Shown here: positions 39,850 to 49,879 of the stretch, piece after piece
How positions within the stretch are numbered: position 1 is the stretch's first letter
Layout of the letters: every line of letters begins with the position of its first letter
Assembly (NCBI GenBank): GCA_946807835.1
Contig: OX327700.1
Location: forward strand, 28,246,001-28,310,000
Length of the DNA stretch: 64,000 nt
Direction: 5' to 3'
Source of the DNA: Ailanthus altissimus
Taxonomy: Eukaryota > Streptophyta > Magnoliopsida > Sapindales > Simaroubaceae
Program-made: the position numbers and the translations under genes
Notes under the pieces: generated by a model
Told to the model about the DNA's origin: nothing
The model's input: the letters and a program-made list of their open reading frames with translations, nothing else
The model's database searches: none

Positions 39850-40463
39850 CATATATTCTTCAATGGTTCTTCCCTTTAAGATAGAATCTGATTCATCTAA
39901 CGTATACTTGACTGATGACGTGCTATCAAAGGCTGAATATTCATATTTTTTAGATACTTCAGGACTATCCAATCTGACAATTAGCCAACCAAAAGTACTG
40001 GCTTGCTATAGGAACGAAATAAAATCTCAAATATCTAATAAGTCGAACAAAGACTCTCATACGATAATCTGATATATTTGTATATAGCGAGTGCATGGGG
40101 GATAGGCAGTTGCCGATAGTCAAACTTCTGATAGCTATATATTCTTTTACTAATGTTCACTATCCAGTTCACACAGCGTCCTTAACTACAAATTGTAAAT
40201 TAGCAACATGAGAAATTGTCATTCGACTTACGTCATCTTTACGTTTCATAACTTTATGATGTGCCTAATTTGTCAGGACATTCGTTATATTTTATGCTGC
40301 TAATCATCTATAGTAAAATCACAATTGCGTTAGCTCCCGCATCCAATTCGTCAAATTAGTCACCTGAAACTTTCTTACTTCTTTTGCAACTGCATTAATG
40401 CGCTCAGCAATATTAGTAATCATGAAGTCATACCTTCTGAAAGCACAAATTGATCAGGCTCAT
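39850..40463 (-). pseudogene. MULE transposase, C-terminal part
   Basis: Reading right to left from 40463, the minus strand gives YDFMITNIAERINAV and LTNWMRELTQL, then a SWIM-type zinc-finger remnant near 40090-40160 (RICSYQKFDYRQLPIPHALA, with a Cys/His spacing like the family). It directly continues the transposase interrupted at 52540 by the Athila element. Several stops are present. Confidence 0.75.
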
Positions 40464-41896
40464 TGATGAACACTTGAAATTATACATTTAATAAGAGTTT
40501 TACATGATTGTTTTGTATTTCTAGTGTACTTAATTTTCTTAACTTAAGTATGTTTACAATATTATACTTAATTATCTTATAACTGTTTTGTGGCAGGTTC
40601 GGTAAAATGGGCATAACTTTCTACCTAAAGATCCAATTGAGGTGATTCTTCATCCTGTACAGAGCTGACTCAATGGGCTAACATATTGTATTTCACAAAG
40701 CATTGGAAATTCGAGTGTTTAGAGGGTGAAAATTGGCCTAGAACAGAATTGATCTGCAGTACAGGCCCAGTTTGAACAGTTATCAGTATTTGGCCCATAA
40801 CTATAGAAATATATATCTAATACGTATGAGATCACTTAATTTGGAAAGATAAGAGACTTATCTACAACTTTTATGTTTTGAGTGACAGCTAATTCGGATC
40901 ACATCAATTCCAAATTGGATAATCAAGTGGGTGTCCAAGTGATAATGAATGCAAATTATTTTACCACTATTCTTGACTTTCATCAACCAAGTGGTTCCCT
41001 CCAAATTTGTCTCGATTTATCCATGTTTTTCTATAAATAGGTGGCTTGTTTATGCCTAAAGAATGTAATTAGAAAGTTAAAATTTAGTTTAAAATACTTT
41101 TCCTTTGTATCCATTTCCTTGTACTATTATTTCTCTTGTTTACTATTAAGTCATGTTATTTCTTCTTCTATTTCTTTTCTTTTCATTTAGTTTTATTATG
41201 TCTAAATAATTTTGTTTAAGCTAAGGTGAAAGGGTGAAGCTCTTGGTAAGGTAATAAGATATGTTTAATATTTATTCATGAATTTAATGCTTCATTTTTA
41301 AGTTATGCAAATTTATATATGATGTATTTATTTTGTTTGTAGAATTAATACCCTTTCTTCTAAAGTGGTGATTCTTGATTTATTATTGACAAACTTAATA
41401 CTTGGCACAATAAATTCTTGAAACCATTTACAAGATTTGGTTTATATAACCTTTCTTGTAAAGTGGGAGTCTTGATTTATTGTAGACAAATATAAAGATT
41501 AGCATAATAAATACTTGAACCCATTTATAAGATTTGGTGTATAATAATTAAAAACAATAAATACTAATTAATATATAAATGATGATGAACTTTAATTGCT
41601 ATATTTTTCGGTTGGAACCTTCTTTGTGTGAAGATTCCAATTGAGTTATAAAAAAAATTAAATATATTCTTATTTCTTATGCCAAGAGTGAATCTCTATA
41701 ACCTTAGCTTTTTATTTGAATTGGTTAATTGAAATAATATTTGCAAACATCTTTATACTGCATTAGTTATCTTTAAAGTGTTTATAATTTATAATTTTAA
41801 TTCTACTTCCCTGTGGATCGACCCCGTTCTCATCGGGTTATTTATTACTTCGACAATCCTGCACTTGGGAATAACTTCTATATTCTGGACGTGTCA
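40464..41896 (+). repeat. Athila-type 5' LTR
   Basis: 1433 bp. TATA-like TCTATAAATAGG near 41031-41042 probably drives the genomic RNA. The other copy is at 51102-52534. Confidence 0.96.
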
Positions 41897-41902
41897 AGTT
41901 TT

Positions 41903-41917
41903 TGGCGCCGTTGCCGG
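41903..41917 (+). other. tRNA-Asp primer binding site
   Basis: TGGCGCCGTTGCCGG, six bases after the LTR end, is complementary to the 3' end of plant tRNA-Asp including CCA. This is typical for Athila elements. Confidence 0.88.
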
Positions 41918-41964
41918 TGAGGTAACATTAATATTTTGTTTTGTTGTTGTTTGTTTGTTTATTT

Positions 41965-42270
41965 TATTTTCATGGAAGGCTGAGCCTCCTACTCGTTATT
42001 TATTATTCGTTTTTTTATTTTTATTTTTATTTTTATTTTTTATTTTCATGGAAGGCCGAGCCTCTTAACGTACTTTATTTATTATTCTATTTTTATTTTC
42101 GCGGAAGGCTGAGCCTCCTACTCGTTATTTCGTTTATTTATTATTTTTTACTTTTTATTTTCGTTTTTTTTTATTTTCATGGAAGGCCGAGCCTCCTAAC
42201 GTACTTTACTTTATTTATTATTCGTCTTTTATTTTCACTTTTTATTTTAATGGAAGGCTAAGCCTCCTAC
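41965..42270 (+). repeat. Five leader repeats with GGAAGGC-GCCTCC hairpins
   Basis: TTTTCATGGAAGGCTGAGCCTCCTACTCG-like units occur five times (near 41970, 42048, 42100, 42179 and 42250), separated by T-rich spacers. Each contains GGAAGGC-YGA-GCCTCC, able to form a short stem. They lie between the primer site and gag, the usual place of retroelement packaging signals. Confidence 0.75.
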
Positions 42271-42456
42271 TATTTATTTATTAACTTTTTATTATATAAT
42301 CTAACATCACTAATCTAACTTCTAATTATTTATCTTTATTTTGCTTTTAGTTTTACATATTTTATTTACTTGTGTGTAATATTTTATTTTATTTACCTGT
42401 GTTCAATATTTTATTTGTATTATTTATTGTTATTGTATTTTGTTTTGTTTCTTTTT

Positions 42457-45400
42457 ATGAGCGGTTAGTTTCGAGATCCTAATTCTCATCGTTTAGTAAA
42501 AGGTAATTTCAAAACTTCCTTTGATAATTTGTTAGATTCTCCTTCATCTTCTCATTCTTCACCAAGTAACACTATGAGCGAAAATCAAATTGAGGGACTC
42601 ATAGACCCAGGGGACAATCAGTCCCAACATAATGACCATAACCGACCTAAGACACTTAGAGACTATATGAACCCTACACGAACCGGTGCACCATCTTGCT
42701 TAATTTTTCCACCGGATGCAACGCATTTTAATTTTAAGCCAGGCATTATCCAAATTTTACCCACTTTTCATGGCTTAGATGCAGAGAACCCTTATCTACA
42801 TCTAAGAGAATTTGAAGAAGTGTGTAACACGTATAATGATCAAAATTGTAGCATGAACACAATTCGACTTAAGCTTTTCCCTTTTTCTTTAAAAGATAAA
42901 GCTAAAACATGGCTACAAAACCTTAGGCTATGATCCATTTCTTTATGGGATGAGATGCAACAACAATTCCTGAAAAAGTTTTTTCCCTCCCATAGAACAA
43001 ATTCTTTCAAAAGATAAATCACCACTTTTGCTCAAAAACCAGGAGAGACCATTTACCAATGTTGGGAAAGGTATAAAGAATTACTTAATACCTGTCCCCA
43101 TCATGGTTTTGAGACATGGAGAGTAGTCTCAAATTTCTATGAGGGCTTAACACCCCAAGTTAGGCAAATGGTAGAAATGATGTGTAATGGAACATTTGAG
43201 GAAAAAGACCCAGAAGAGGCAATGAACTATCTTGACTTACTAGCAGAAAATACTCAAAATTGGGACACTGCTGGTACCTGTGAGGCACCTAACAAAAATC
43301 AAACCACTACATCTAGTGGGGGTATTTATCATCTTAAGGAAGACCATGACCTTCAAGCCAAATTAGCATCCCTTGCTAGAAAAGTCGAAACCTTAGAAAT
43401 GAAAAAGAGTGGTCAAATAAAATCTGTTCAAGAAATTGTGTGTCACATTTGTGAAACCCATGATCACCCTACCAATGATTGCCCAACTTTGCCTGCATTT
43501 AGGGAATGTCTCGATGAACAAGCCAATGTTTTAAACACGTTCAAACGGTCAAACAATAACCCATATTCACAAAACTATAATCCTGGATGGCGAAATCACC
43601 CGAATTTTAGTTGGAGGAATGACACTCAAGCACAGGCTTCGCAACCACCTTTCCAACCACACCAAAACTTTCAAAATCATCAAGGTTATGCACCATATGT
43701 CCCACCTCCTAGGAAAAATCTTGAAGAAACCTTGCATACATTCATTGAAAAACAAGAGTCTGTTAATTCTCAAAATGCTCAAACATTTGCTGATTTGAAA
43801 TATACTCTTGCTAAATTTGCATCTGCACTGAACATTCATGAGAAAGGAAAATTTCCTTCTCAACCATAGCCAAACCCCAAAGGACAACATAACTCAAATG
43901 CATGTAGTTCAGGAAGCCAACACATGGATCAAGTTAAAGCAGTTATCACTCTTCGGAGTGGTAAAATTATTGAAAAAGAAATTCCTGAACCTCATGAGAG
44001 CGATGAATCAATCTCTAAGGGTAAGAAAAGTGTTGAACCTACACTTAATGAAGAAAACACTAAACCTTCACCTCCACCCCCATTTCCTCATGCATTACGT
44101 AATACTAAGAAGATGAATCACAATCCTGAAATTTTTGAAATCTTCAAACAGGTAAAAGTTAATATTCCTTTACTGGATGCTATTAAACAGGTTCCATCTT
44201 ATGCAAAATTTTTGAAAGACTTATGCACAGTAAAAAGAAAACTGAATGTGAAAAAGAAAGCATTTTTAGCTGAACAAGTAAGTGCCATTCTTCAGAACAA
44301 TAATTCTTTGAAATATAAAGACCCTGGTTGTCCTACAATTTCATGTATTATTGGAAGTCATAAAATTGAACAAGCCTTACTTGATCTTGGTGCTAGTGTG
44401 AATTTATTGCCGTATTCAGTTTATCAGCAGCTCAATCTCGGGGAGTTGAAATCAACATCTGTAACTCTTTTACTTGCTGATAGATCAATAAAAGTACCAA
44501 GAGAGACAGTGGAGGATGTCTTTGTTCAAGTTGATAAATTCATATATCCTGTGGATTTTATCGTCTTGGACACAGAACCTGTCAAAGGATGTAATCCGAT
44601 ACCTGTTATTTTAGGTCGTCCATTTTTAGCAACTTCTAACGCTTTGATTAATTGCAGGAATGGAGTAATGAAGCTTTCATTTGGAAACATGACACTTAAA
44701 CTCAATGTTTTTAATATGTGTAAGCAACCATATGAAGAGGAGGATGAAAGTGAAGAAGGTGACATGATTGAAACGATTGTGGAGGATCATATTCAAAAAG
44801 GGAGTTCTACCGATCCCTTAGAAATGTGTTTAATAAATTCATTTGAGTCAAATATACAATTAGATCCTGAAATCTCTGACATATGTTCTTTACTTGACTG
44901 TGCACAGGTGATTGAAAATAAAATATGGAAACTAAAGTTTGAAGAATTTGGAGAAAATGAGGATAAAAAGAACGAAATTTCAAAGTTGGAGTTAAAACCT
45001 CTGCCTGAAGGACTGAAATATGCATTTCTTGGAGAGAAACAAACTTACCCGGTGGTAATCGCTTCTACACTCACAAGTGAACAAGAAGATAAGTTGATTG
45101 AATTATTGAAAATGCATAAAAATGCAATTAGGTGGACTTTAAAAGACATAAATGGTATTAATCCTTTGATTTGCACACATAGAATACACCTAGAGGATAA
45201 TGCCAAAACTTCCCAACAACCTCAAAGGAGATTAAATCCACATATGAAAGAGGTAGTGAGAGCTGAAGTTCTCAAATTACTTGAAGTAGGAATCATCTAT
45301 CCGATCTCAGATAGTAAGTGGGTAAGTCCTACTCAGGTAGTACCAAAAAAATCTGGAATCACAGTCATTGAAAATAAAAAAGGTGAGTTAATACCAACTC

Positions 45401-47890
45401 GAGTCTCATCTAGTTGGAGGATGTGCATAGATTATAGAAAATTGAACTTGGCCACTAGAAAAGACCATTTTCCTTTACCATTCCTTGATCAGATTATAGA
45501 AAGAGTAGCAGGACATCCCTACTATTGCTTTCTAGATGGTTACTCTGGCTATTATCAAATTCCTATAGCACTAAAGGACCAAGAAAAGACTACATTCACA
45601 TGTCCTTTTGGAACCTTTGCTTTTAGAAGAATGCCCTTTGGACTTTGTAATGCCCCAACAACATTTCAGAGATGTATGTTAAGCATTTTTAGTGACATGA
45701 TTGAGCATTATTTAGAAGTTTTCATGGATGATTTAACTGTGTTTGGAAATTCTTTTGATAATTGTCTTGAAAACTTAGAAAATGTCTTAAAAAGATGTGA
45801 AGAAAAGAGTCTTGTATTAAATTGGGAAAAATGTCATTACATGGTTACTTCTGAAATTGTTTTGGGACATATAGTATCTTCTAAGGGAATTGAAGTGGAT
45901 AAGGCAAAAGTCGAACTCATTACACATTTGCCTCCACCAAAAACAGTCAGAGAAGTCCGATCCTTTTTAGGACATGCTAGATTCTATAGGAGGTTCATAA
46001 AAAACTTTAGTGCTATATCTAAACCTCTTTGTAACCTCTTAGTAAAAGATGTATCATTTAAGTGGACTCAAGAGTGTCAAAATTCATTTGAAAAATTAAT
46101 TGGCCTCTTAACATCTGCTCCTATCATACAATCTTCTGACTGGTCTTTACCTTTTGAGCTCATGTGTGATGCTAGTGACTATGTTGTTGGTGCTGTATTA
46201 GGACAAAGAAAGGAAGGTAAATCCTATGTAATTTATTACGCAAGTAGAACTTTAAACAGTGCACAAATGAATTACACAACAACTGAAAAAGAACTACTTG
46301 CTGTAATATTTGCATTAGACAAATTTCGTTCTTACTTAATTGGTTCTTCAACTATTATATTTACTGACCATGCTGCTGTAAGGTACTTAATGTCAAAACA
46401 GGATGCAAAACCAAGGCTAATTCGATGGATTCTATTGCTACAAGAATTTATTATCACTATCAAGGATAAGAAGGGAGCTGAGAATGTTGTTGCAGATCAC
46501 TTATCAAGACTCACACCAGATTCATCAACAGAAATAACACCTATTAATGATTCTTTTCCCTATGAATTTTTATTTTCTACTGTTACAATGCCCTGGTATG
46601 CTAATATTGTTAATTTTCTTGTAACAGGAGAAATGCCACCTCAATGGAATGCTCAAGACAAAAGAAAATTTTTAACGGAGGTAAGAAAGTTTTATTGGGA
46701 TAATCCTAATCTCTTTAAATATTGTCGTGATCAAATATTTCGAAGATGCATACCCGACAATGAGGTAAATAAAGTTATTGAATTTTGTCATTCTGAAGCA
46801 TGTGGGGGACATTTCTCATCAAAGAAAACAGCTGCAAAAATCTTGCAGTGTGGATTTTATTGGCCCACTTTATTTAAAGATACACATGCATTTTGTATAA
46901 CTTGTGAAAATTATCAAAAGTTAGGATCAATTTCAAAACGAAACATGATGCCTTTGAACCCCATTCTTGTTATTGAAATCTTTGATTGTTGGGGGATAGA
47001 TTTCATGGGACCATTTCCGTTATCATTTGGATTTACGTATATCTTAGTTGCAGTAGATTACGTCTCAAAATGGATTGAGGCTATTCCATGTCAACATAAT
47101 GACCATAAAACAGTCATGAAATTTTTGAAAGAAAATATCTTAAGTCGATTTGGAATCCCTCGAGCCATTATAAGTGATGGGGGTAAGTATTTTTGTAATA
47201 GACCATTTGAAACATTAGTGAAAAAATATGGTATTACTCATAAAGTTGCCACCCCTTATCATCCTCAGACAAGTGGACAATTTGAATTAGCAAATATGGA
47301 GATAAAACAAATTTTAGAAAAAACTGTAAACCCAAATCGCAAAGATTAGTCTTTAAGACTAAATGATGCACTGTGGGCTTATAGAACTGCTTTTAAAACT
47401 TCATTGGGTATGTCTCCCTATAGGATAGTTTATGGAAAACCTTGTCACTTACCTATGGAACTTGAGCATAAAGCCTACTGGGCTATTAAAACTTTCAATG
47501 AAAATCTTAATTCTGCTGGACACATACGTAAATTACAAATAAATGAACTTGAAAAATTGAGAAATGATGCATATGAGAATTCAAAAATTCATAAAGCTAA
47601 AATTAAAGCCTTTCATGATAAAAAAAATTCAGAGAAAAACATTTGACACTGGTCAGAAGGTTTTGCTTTATAATTCTCGACTTCACATATTCCCTGAAAA
47701 ATTAAGATCAAGATGGAGTGGCCCTTTTATTGTGAAACATGTGTACCCTTATGGAACAATTGACATTGAAAATCCTATAAATGGGAATGTGTTTAAGGTA
47801 AATGGGCAAAGACTCAAGCCTTTTCTAGAAAACCAAGCTTTTCATGAAGAATTTACGTTCCTGTCGGATCCTTGTTACGAGACTAATTAA
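42457..47890 (+). pseudogene. Athila-type gag-pol polyprotein, nearly open
   Basis: The frame starts at ATG 42457. Gag shows TLRDYMNPTRTGAPSC and LPTFHGLDAENPYLHLREF, with a knuckle CHICETHDHPTNDC near 43443. Protease has [12 protein letters not shown] (44377-44412; DLG is usual in this clade). Reverse transcriptase has FMDDLTVFG (about 45723), then RNase H (about 46140-46510). Integrase has an HHCC zinc finger (about 46790-46920) and core motifs [15 protein letters not shown] and the Glu-containing [11 protein letters not shown]. Stops interrupt at 42466-42468 (TAG), 42931-42933 (TGA), 43015-43017 (TAA), 43867-43869 (TAG, gag/pol border) and 47347-47349 (TAG at a conserved Trp). One frameshift lies in an A-run near 47630. 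The tail 47564-47890 carries the integrase C-terminus (RLHIFPEKLRSRWSGPF). The longest open piece, 43924-47349, is 1141 aa. Confidence 0.95.
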
Positions 47891-47960
47891 TCTTTGTTTT
47901 ATATATTTACATATTTATATATATTTACACATTTATATATATTTATTCTTCTTCTAACAT

Positions 47961-47979
47961 TATTTTTTTTACTTGCAGG
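47961..47979 (+). promoter_or_regulatory. Candidate 3' splice site upstream of the extra ORFs
   Basis: A T-run followed by ACTTGCAG|GT lies just after the pol stop. Athila-group elements are thought to express the gene after pol from a spliced RNA, so this acceptor could serve the ORF at 48122. A donor would have to lie in the leader. Seen in the sequence; the function is inferred. Confidence 0.35.
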
Positions 47980-48121
47980 TTAATTCAGTAGTTTTGTTAA
48001 AGTTTTGTTTTGCACCCCGGTTAAGCGGCGGATAACGGTACTCCGTGATATTTTAAATCGGTTTTGTCAGTTTCCCATAATTACTGATATCTTCTCTTCT
48101 TTCCCCTTTTCTAAAAAAAAA

Positions 48122-48670
48122 ATGGATGACATTTTAAAAAATTTGAAAAAGCGTTTTCCCTCATTGCCTCAAAATTCTTTGAAGAAAATTTACCAAGCAA
48201 GATGTGAAAGATTAAGGTTATTAATGATTATGAATATACCTGTTGATTTACATTGGTTAATTGAAGCCAAAGTTAGATTGACAGGTGAATTTTCAGACTC
48301 ATTAATTTCCTACATGCCTGGCTTAGGTAAAAGCTCTTTTTCAAAAAAACGAAGAGCAAAACGATTAAATGTTTGTTACAAGTGTGCACGCACGACTTGT
48401 AACACACGTTGCCGCACTTTAGGAATGGTGTCTGTAAATCGTGAAGATAAAATTAGGTTCATTAAGGATGGCCTGAGTAAGGAGTCTTTAGATAATATCT
48501 TATCGACTCTTGAGACGCATCCTAGTGGATATGTGCATATTGCAATTCATGAATTATGGGACATATTCCTAAAAGAACATGAGCGGTACAGTCTCGGGAA
48601 TCTGACTTTAAAAGACCTTGTTTGCCAATTTATAAGAAAATTGGATGGGAAGCCTATCCCCGACCCATAG
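48122..48670 (+). CDS. Unrecognised ORF after pol, 182 aa, Cys cluster
   Basis: I do not recognise this protein. From ATG 48122 it runs 182 codons to TAG (the frame is open upstream to 48005 without a Met). It starts MDDILKNLKKRFPSL, is rich in Lys/Arg and Leu, and has a basic patch KKRRAKR at residues 75-81. A C-X2-C-X4-C-X3-C cluster follows at residues 85-97 (CYKCARTTCNTRC), possibly zinc-binding. No signal peptide or membrane segment is evident, so it does not look like the env-like protein found at this position in classical Athila. A short zinc-binding nucleic-acid protein or a fast-evolving captured gene are both possible. It is intact, unlike gag-pol. Confidence 0.6.
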   Translation: MDDILKNLKKRFPSLPQNSLKKIYQARCERLRLLMIMNIPVDLHWLIEAKVRLTGEFSDSLISYMPGLGKSSFSKKRRAKRLNVCYKCARTTCNTRCRTLGMVSVNREDKIRFIKDGLSKESLDNILSTLETHPSGYVHIAIHELWDIFLKEHERYSLGNLTLKDLVCQFIRKLDGKPIPDP

Positions 48671-48828
48671 AGGGCGTTTAAGCCGTTACTGGACGTAAAA
48701 TTAGAGAAAGATGTGAGCCACAATCACAACTACTTGTATATATTTACTATAGCTGTTATTTTTAAATGTTTCATTTCAAACTCAAACGTCTTTTCAATAA
48801 TCAACCACCTATAATCCTTTTTGAAAAT

Positions 48829-48938
48829 TTTGCATTTTAAGCCGACAACCCATGTGACTTTTCCAGCTAACAAATTGAAAATTGGTAAAAGGTGTTGAAT
48901 CTTGTATTTCAAGCCAATAGCCATGTGATTTAACTTTG
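48829..48938 (+). repeat. Direct repeat in the presumed LOG promoter
   Basis: TTGCATTTTAAGCCGACAAC plus CCATGTGACTTTTC (about 48829-48864) recurs as TTGTATTTCAAGCCAATAGC plus CATGTGATTTAAC (about 48902-48936). The spacing is 73 bp. These could be repeated upstream elements. Confidence 0.6.
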
Positions 48939-48962
48939 CAATACCTTTTGGCTCTATAAATA
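48914..48962 (+). promoter_or_regulatory. Putative LOG promoter (CCAAT and TATA boxes)
   Basis: GCCAAT at 48913-48918 and TATAAATA at 48955-48962, about 41 bp apart, with the LOG start codon 66 bp after the TATA box. Transcription from about 48990 would give a short AG-rich leader (AAGAGAGAGGGTGAGTG). The arrangement looks like a normal plant core promoter, so LOG may have its own transcript. No expression evidence is available. Confidence 0.45.
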
Positions 48963-49027
48963 CATTGCATTATTTCTGCATCTTTGTACAAACTCAAAAT
49001 CATTCAAGAGAGAGGGTGAGTGTAATC

Positions 49028-49682
49028 ATGGAAGGATCATCAACTCGTAAATTCACAAAAATTTGTGTCTTTTGTGGATCCAGCCCTGGAAAAACTAGTG
49101 AGTTTATTGAAGCAGCAGAAACCCTTGGTAAGATGTTAGCTGAGCGCAATATTCATTTAGTATATGGGGGAGGTAGTCTTGGATTAATAGAACGTGTGGC
49201 AACCGCTGCACAAAATAATGGCAGTCGAGTTTTGGGTATCATACCAAAAGCTCTAGCTGTTGGAGACATTGTAGGAAAAACAATTGGGGATGAGTTACAG
49301 GTATCATCAATGCATGAACGAATTTCTTTTATGCTTCGTAATGCTGATGCCTTCATAGCTCTACCTGGAGGTTTTGGAACATTGGAGGAAATTTTTCAAA
49401 TTGTCTCATGGGCACAATTGCAAATCCATAAAAAAACCCATTGATTTGTTAAATGTTGATGGGTTTTATAATGGGTTGTTATCTTTTCTTGACTATGCGG
49501 TGGAAAAATAATTCGTCTCATCTGCAGCACGACAGATCCTCATTTCTGCTTCAACTGTTGATCAGTTACTCGATGAACTACAAACTTTTACACCTCTATC
49601 TGATCCAACAATGAGTCAGATAGATTGGTATACTGATAACAGTGAAAAGAAACGCAGGATAGATTTGACGCTTCGTCTGTAG
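49028..49682 (+). pseudogene. LOG: LOG-type cytokinin riboside 5'-monophosphate phosphoribohydrolase, captured, intronless
   Basis: LONELY GUY enzymes release active cytokinin bases from nucleotide precursors in the cytosol. Reading from ATG 49028: KICVFCGSSPGK, LVYGGGSLGLIE, SRVLGIIPKAL, MHERISFMLRNADAFIALPG, then the signature PGGFGTLEE and IVSWAQLQIHKK. An A7 run near 49430-49436 shifts the frame, giving a stop at 49442-49444. In the shifted frame LLNVDGFYNGLLSFLDYAVE continues, meets TAA at about 49509-49511, then RQILISASTVDQLLDEL, to TAG at 49680-49682. Total about 217 codons, full length for the family. A Glu replaces the usual Gly of the GLMG-like motif (GLIERVA). Host LOG genes have several introns and none are present here, which points to capture through RNA. 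Family membership is very sure. Whether it is still active (the frameshift could be a sequencing error in a homopolymer) is open. Confidence 0.93.
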
Positions 49683-49827
49683 CCTATCTATTTCTATGTA
49701 TTTTTAAGCTTTTTTGTGTGGCTTGTTTTATTTTTTTTGTGTGGCTTGTTTTATTTTGTTGCAGGTTTAATTTCCAATAAAAGATGTTTCAGGTGATATC
49801 TTCTATATTTTACTCTTTCTATATTTT

Positions 49828-49873
49828 GACATTGAGGACAATGTCTCAATCTGATTGGGGGGGGAGGGGGGGG
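49828..49873 (+). other. Palindrome plus internal G-rich tract
   Basis: GACATTG-AGGA-CAATGTC (49828-49845) is a perfect 7-bp stem with a 4-base loop, followed by a 17-base G-run with one A (49857-49873). An ACATTGAGGACAATGT-plus-GGGGGAGG block is a recurring feature of the 3' region of plant Athila/Tat elements. It resembles a polypurine tract but lies 1.2 kb before the 3' LTR. Confidence 0.65.
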
Positions 49874-49879
49874 ATAGTT

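Noticed and set aside
48122..48670. Env-like protein
   Set aside because: The position fits, but there is no signal peptide or membrane-spanning segment, and the Cys cluster with basic patch suggests a nucleic-acid-type protein instead.
49028..49682. LOG as an ordinary host gene with an element inserted nearby
   Set aside because: It lies between two LTRs of equal length with a matching target duplication, in the same strand as pol and without introns, so it is part of the element.
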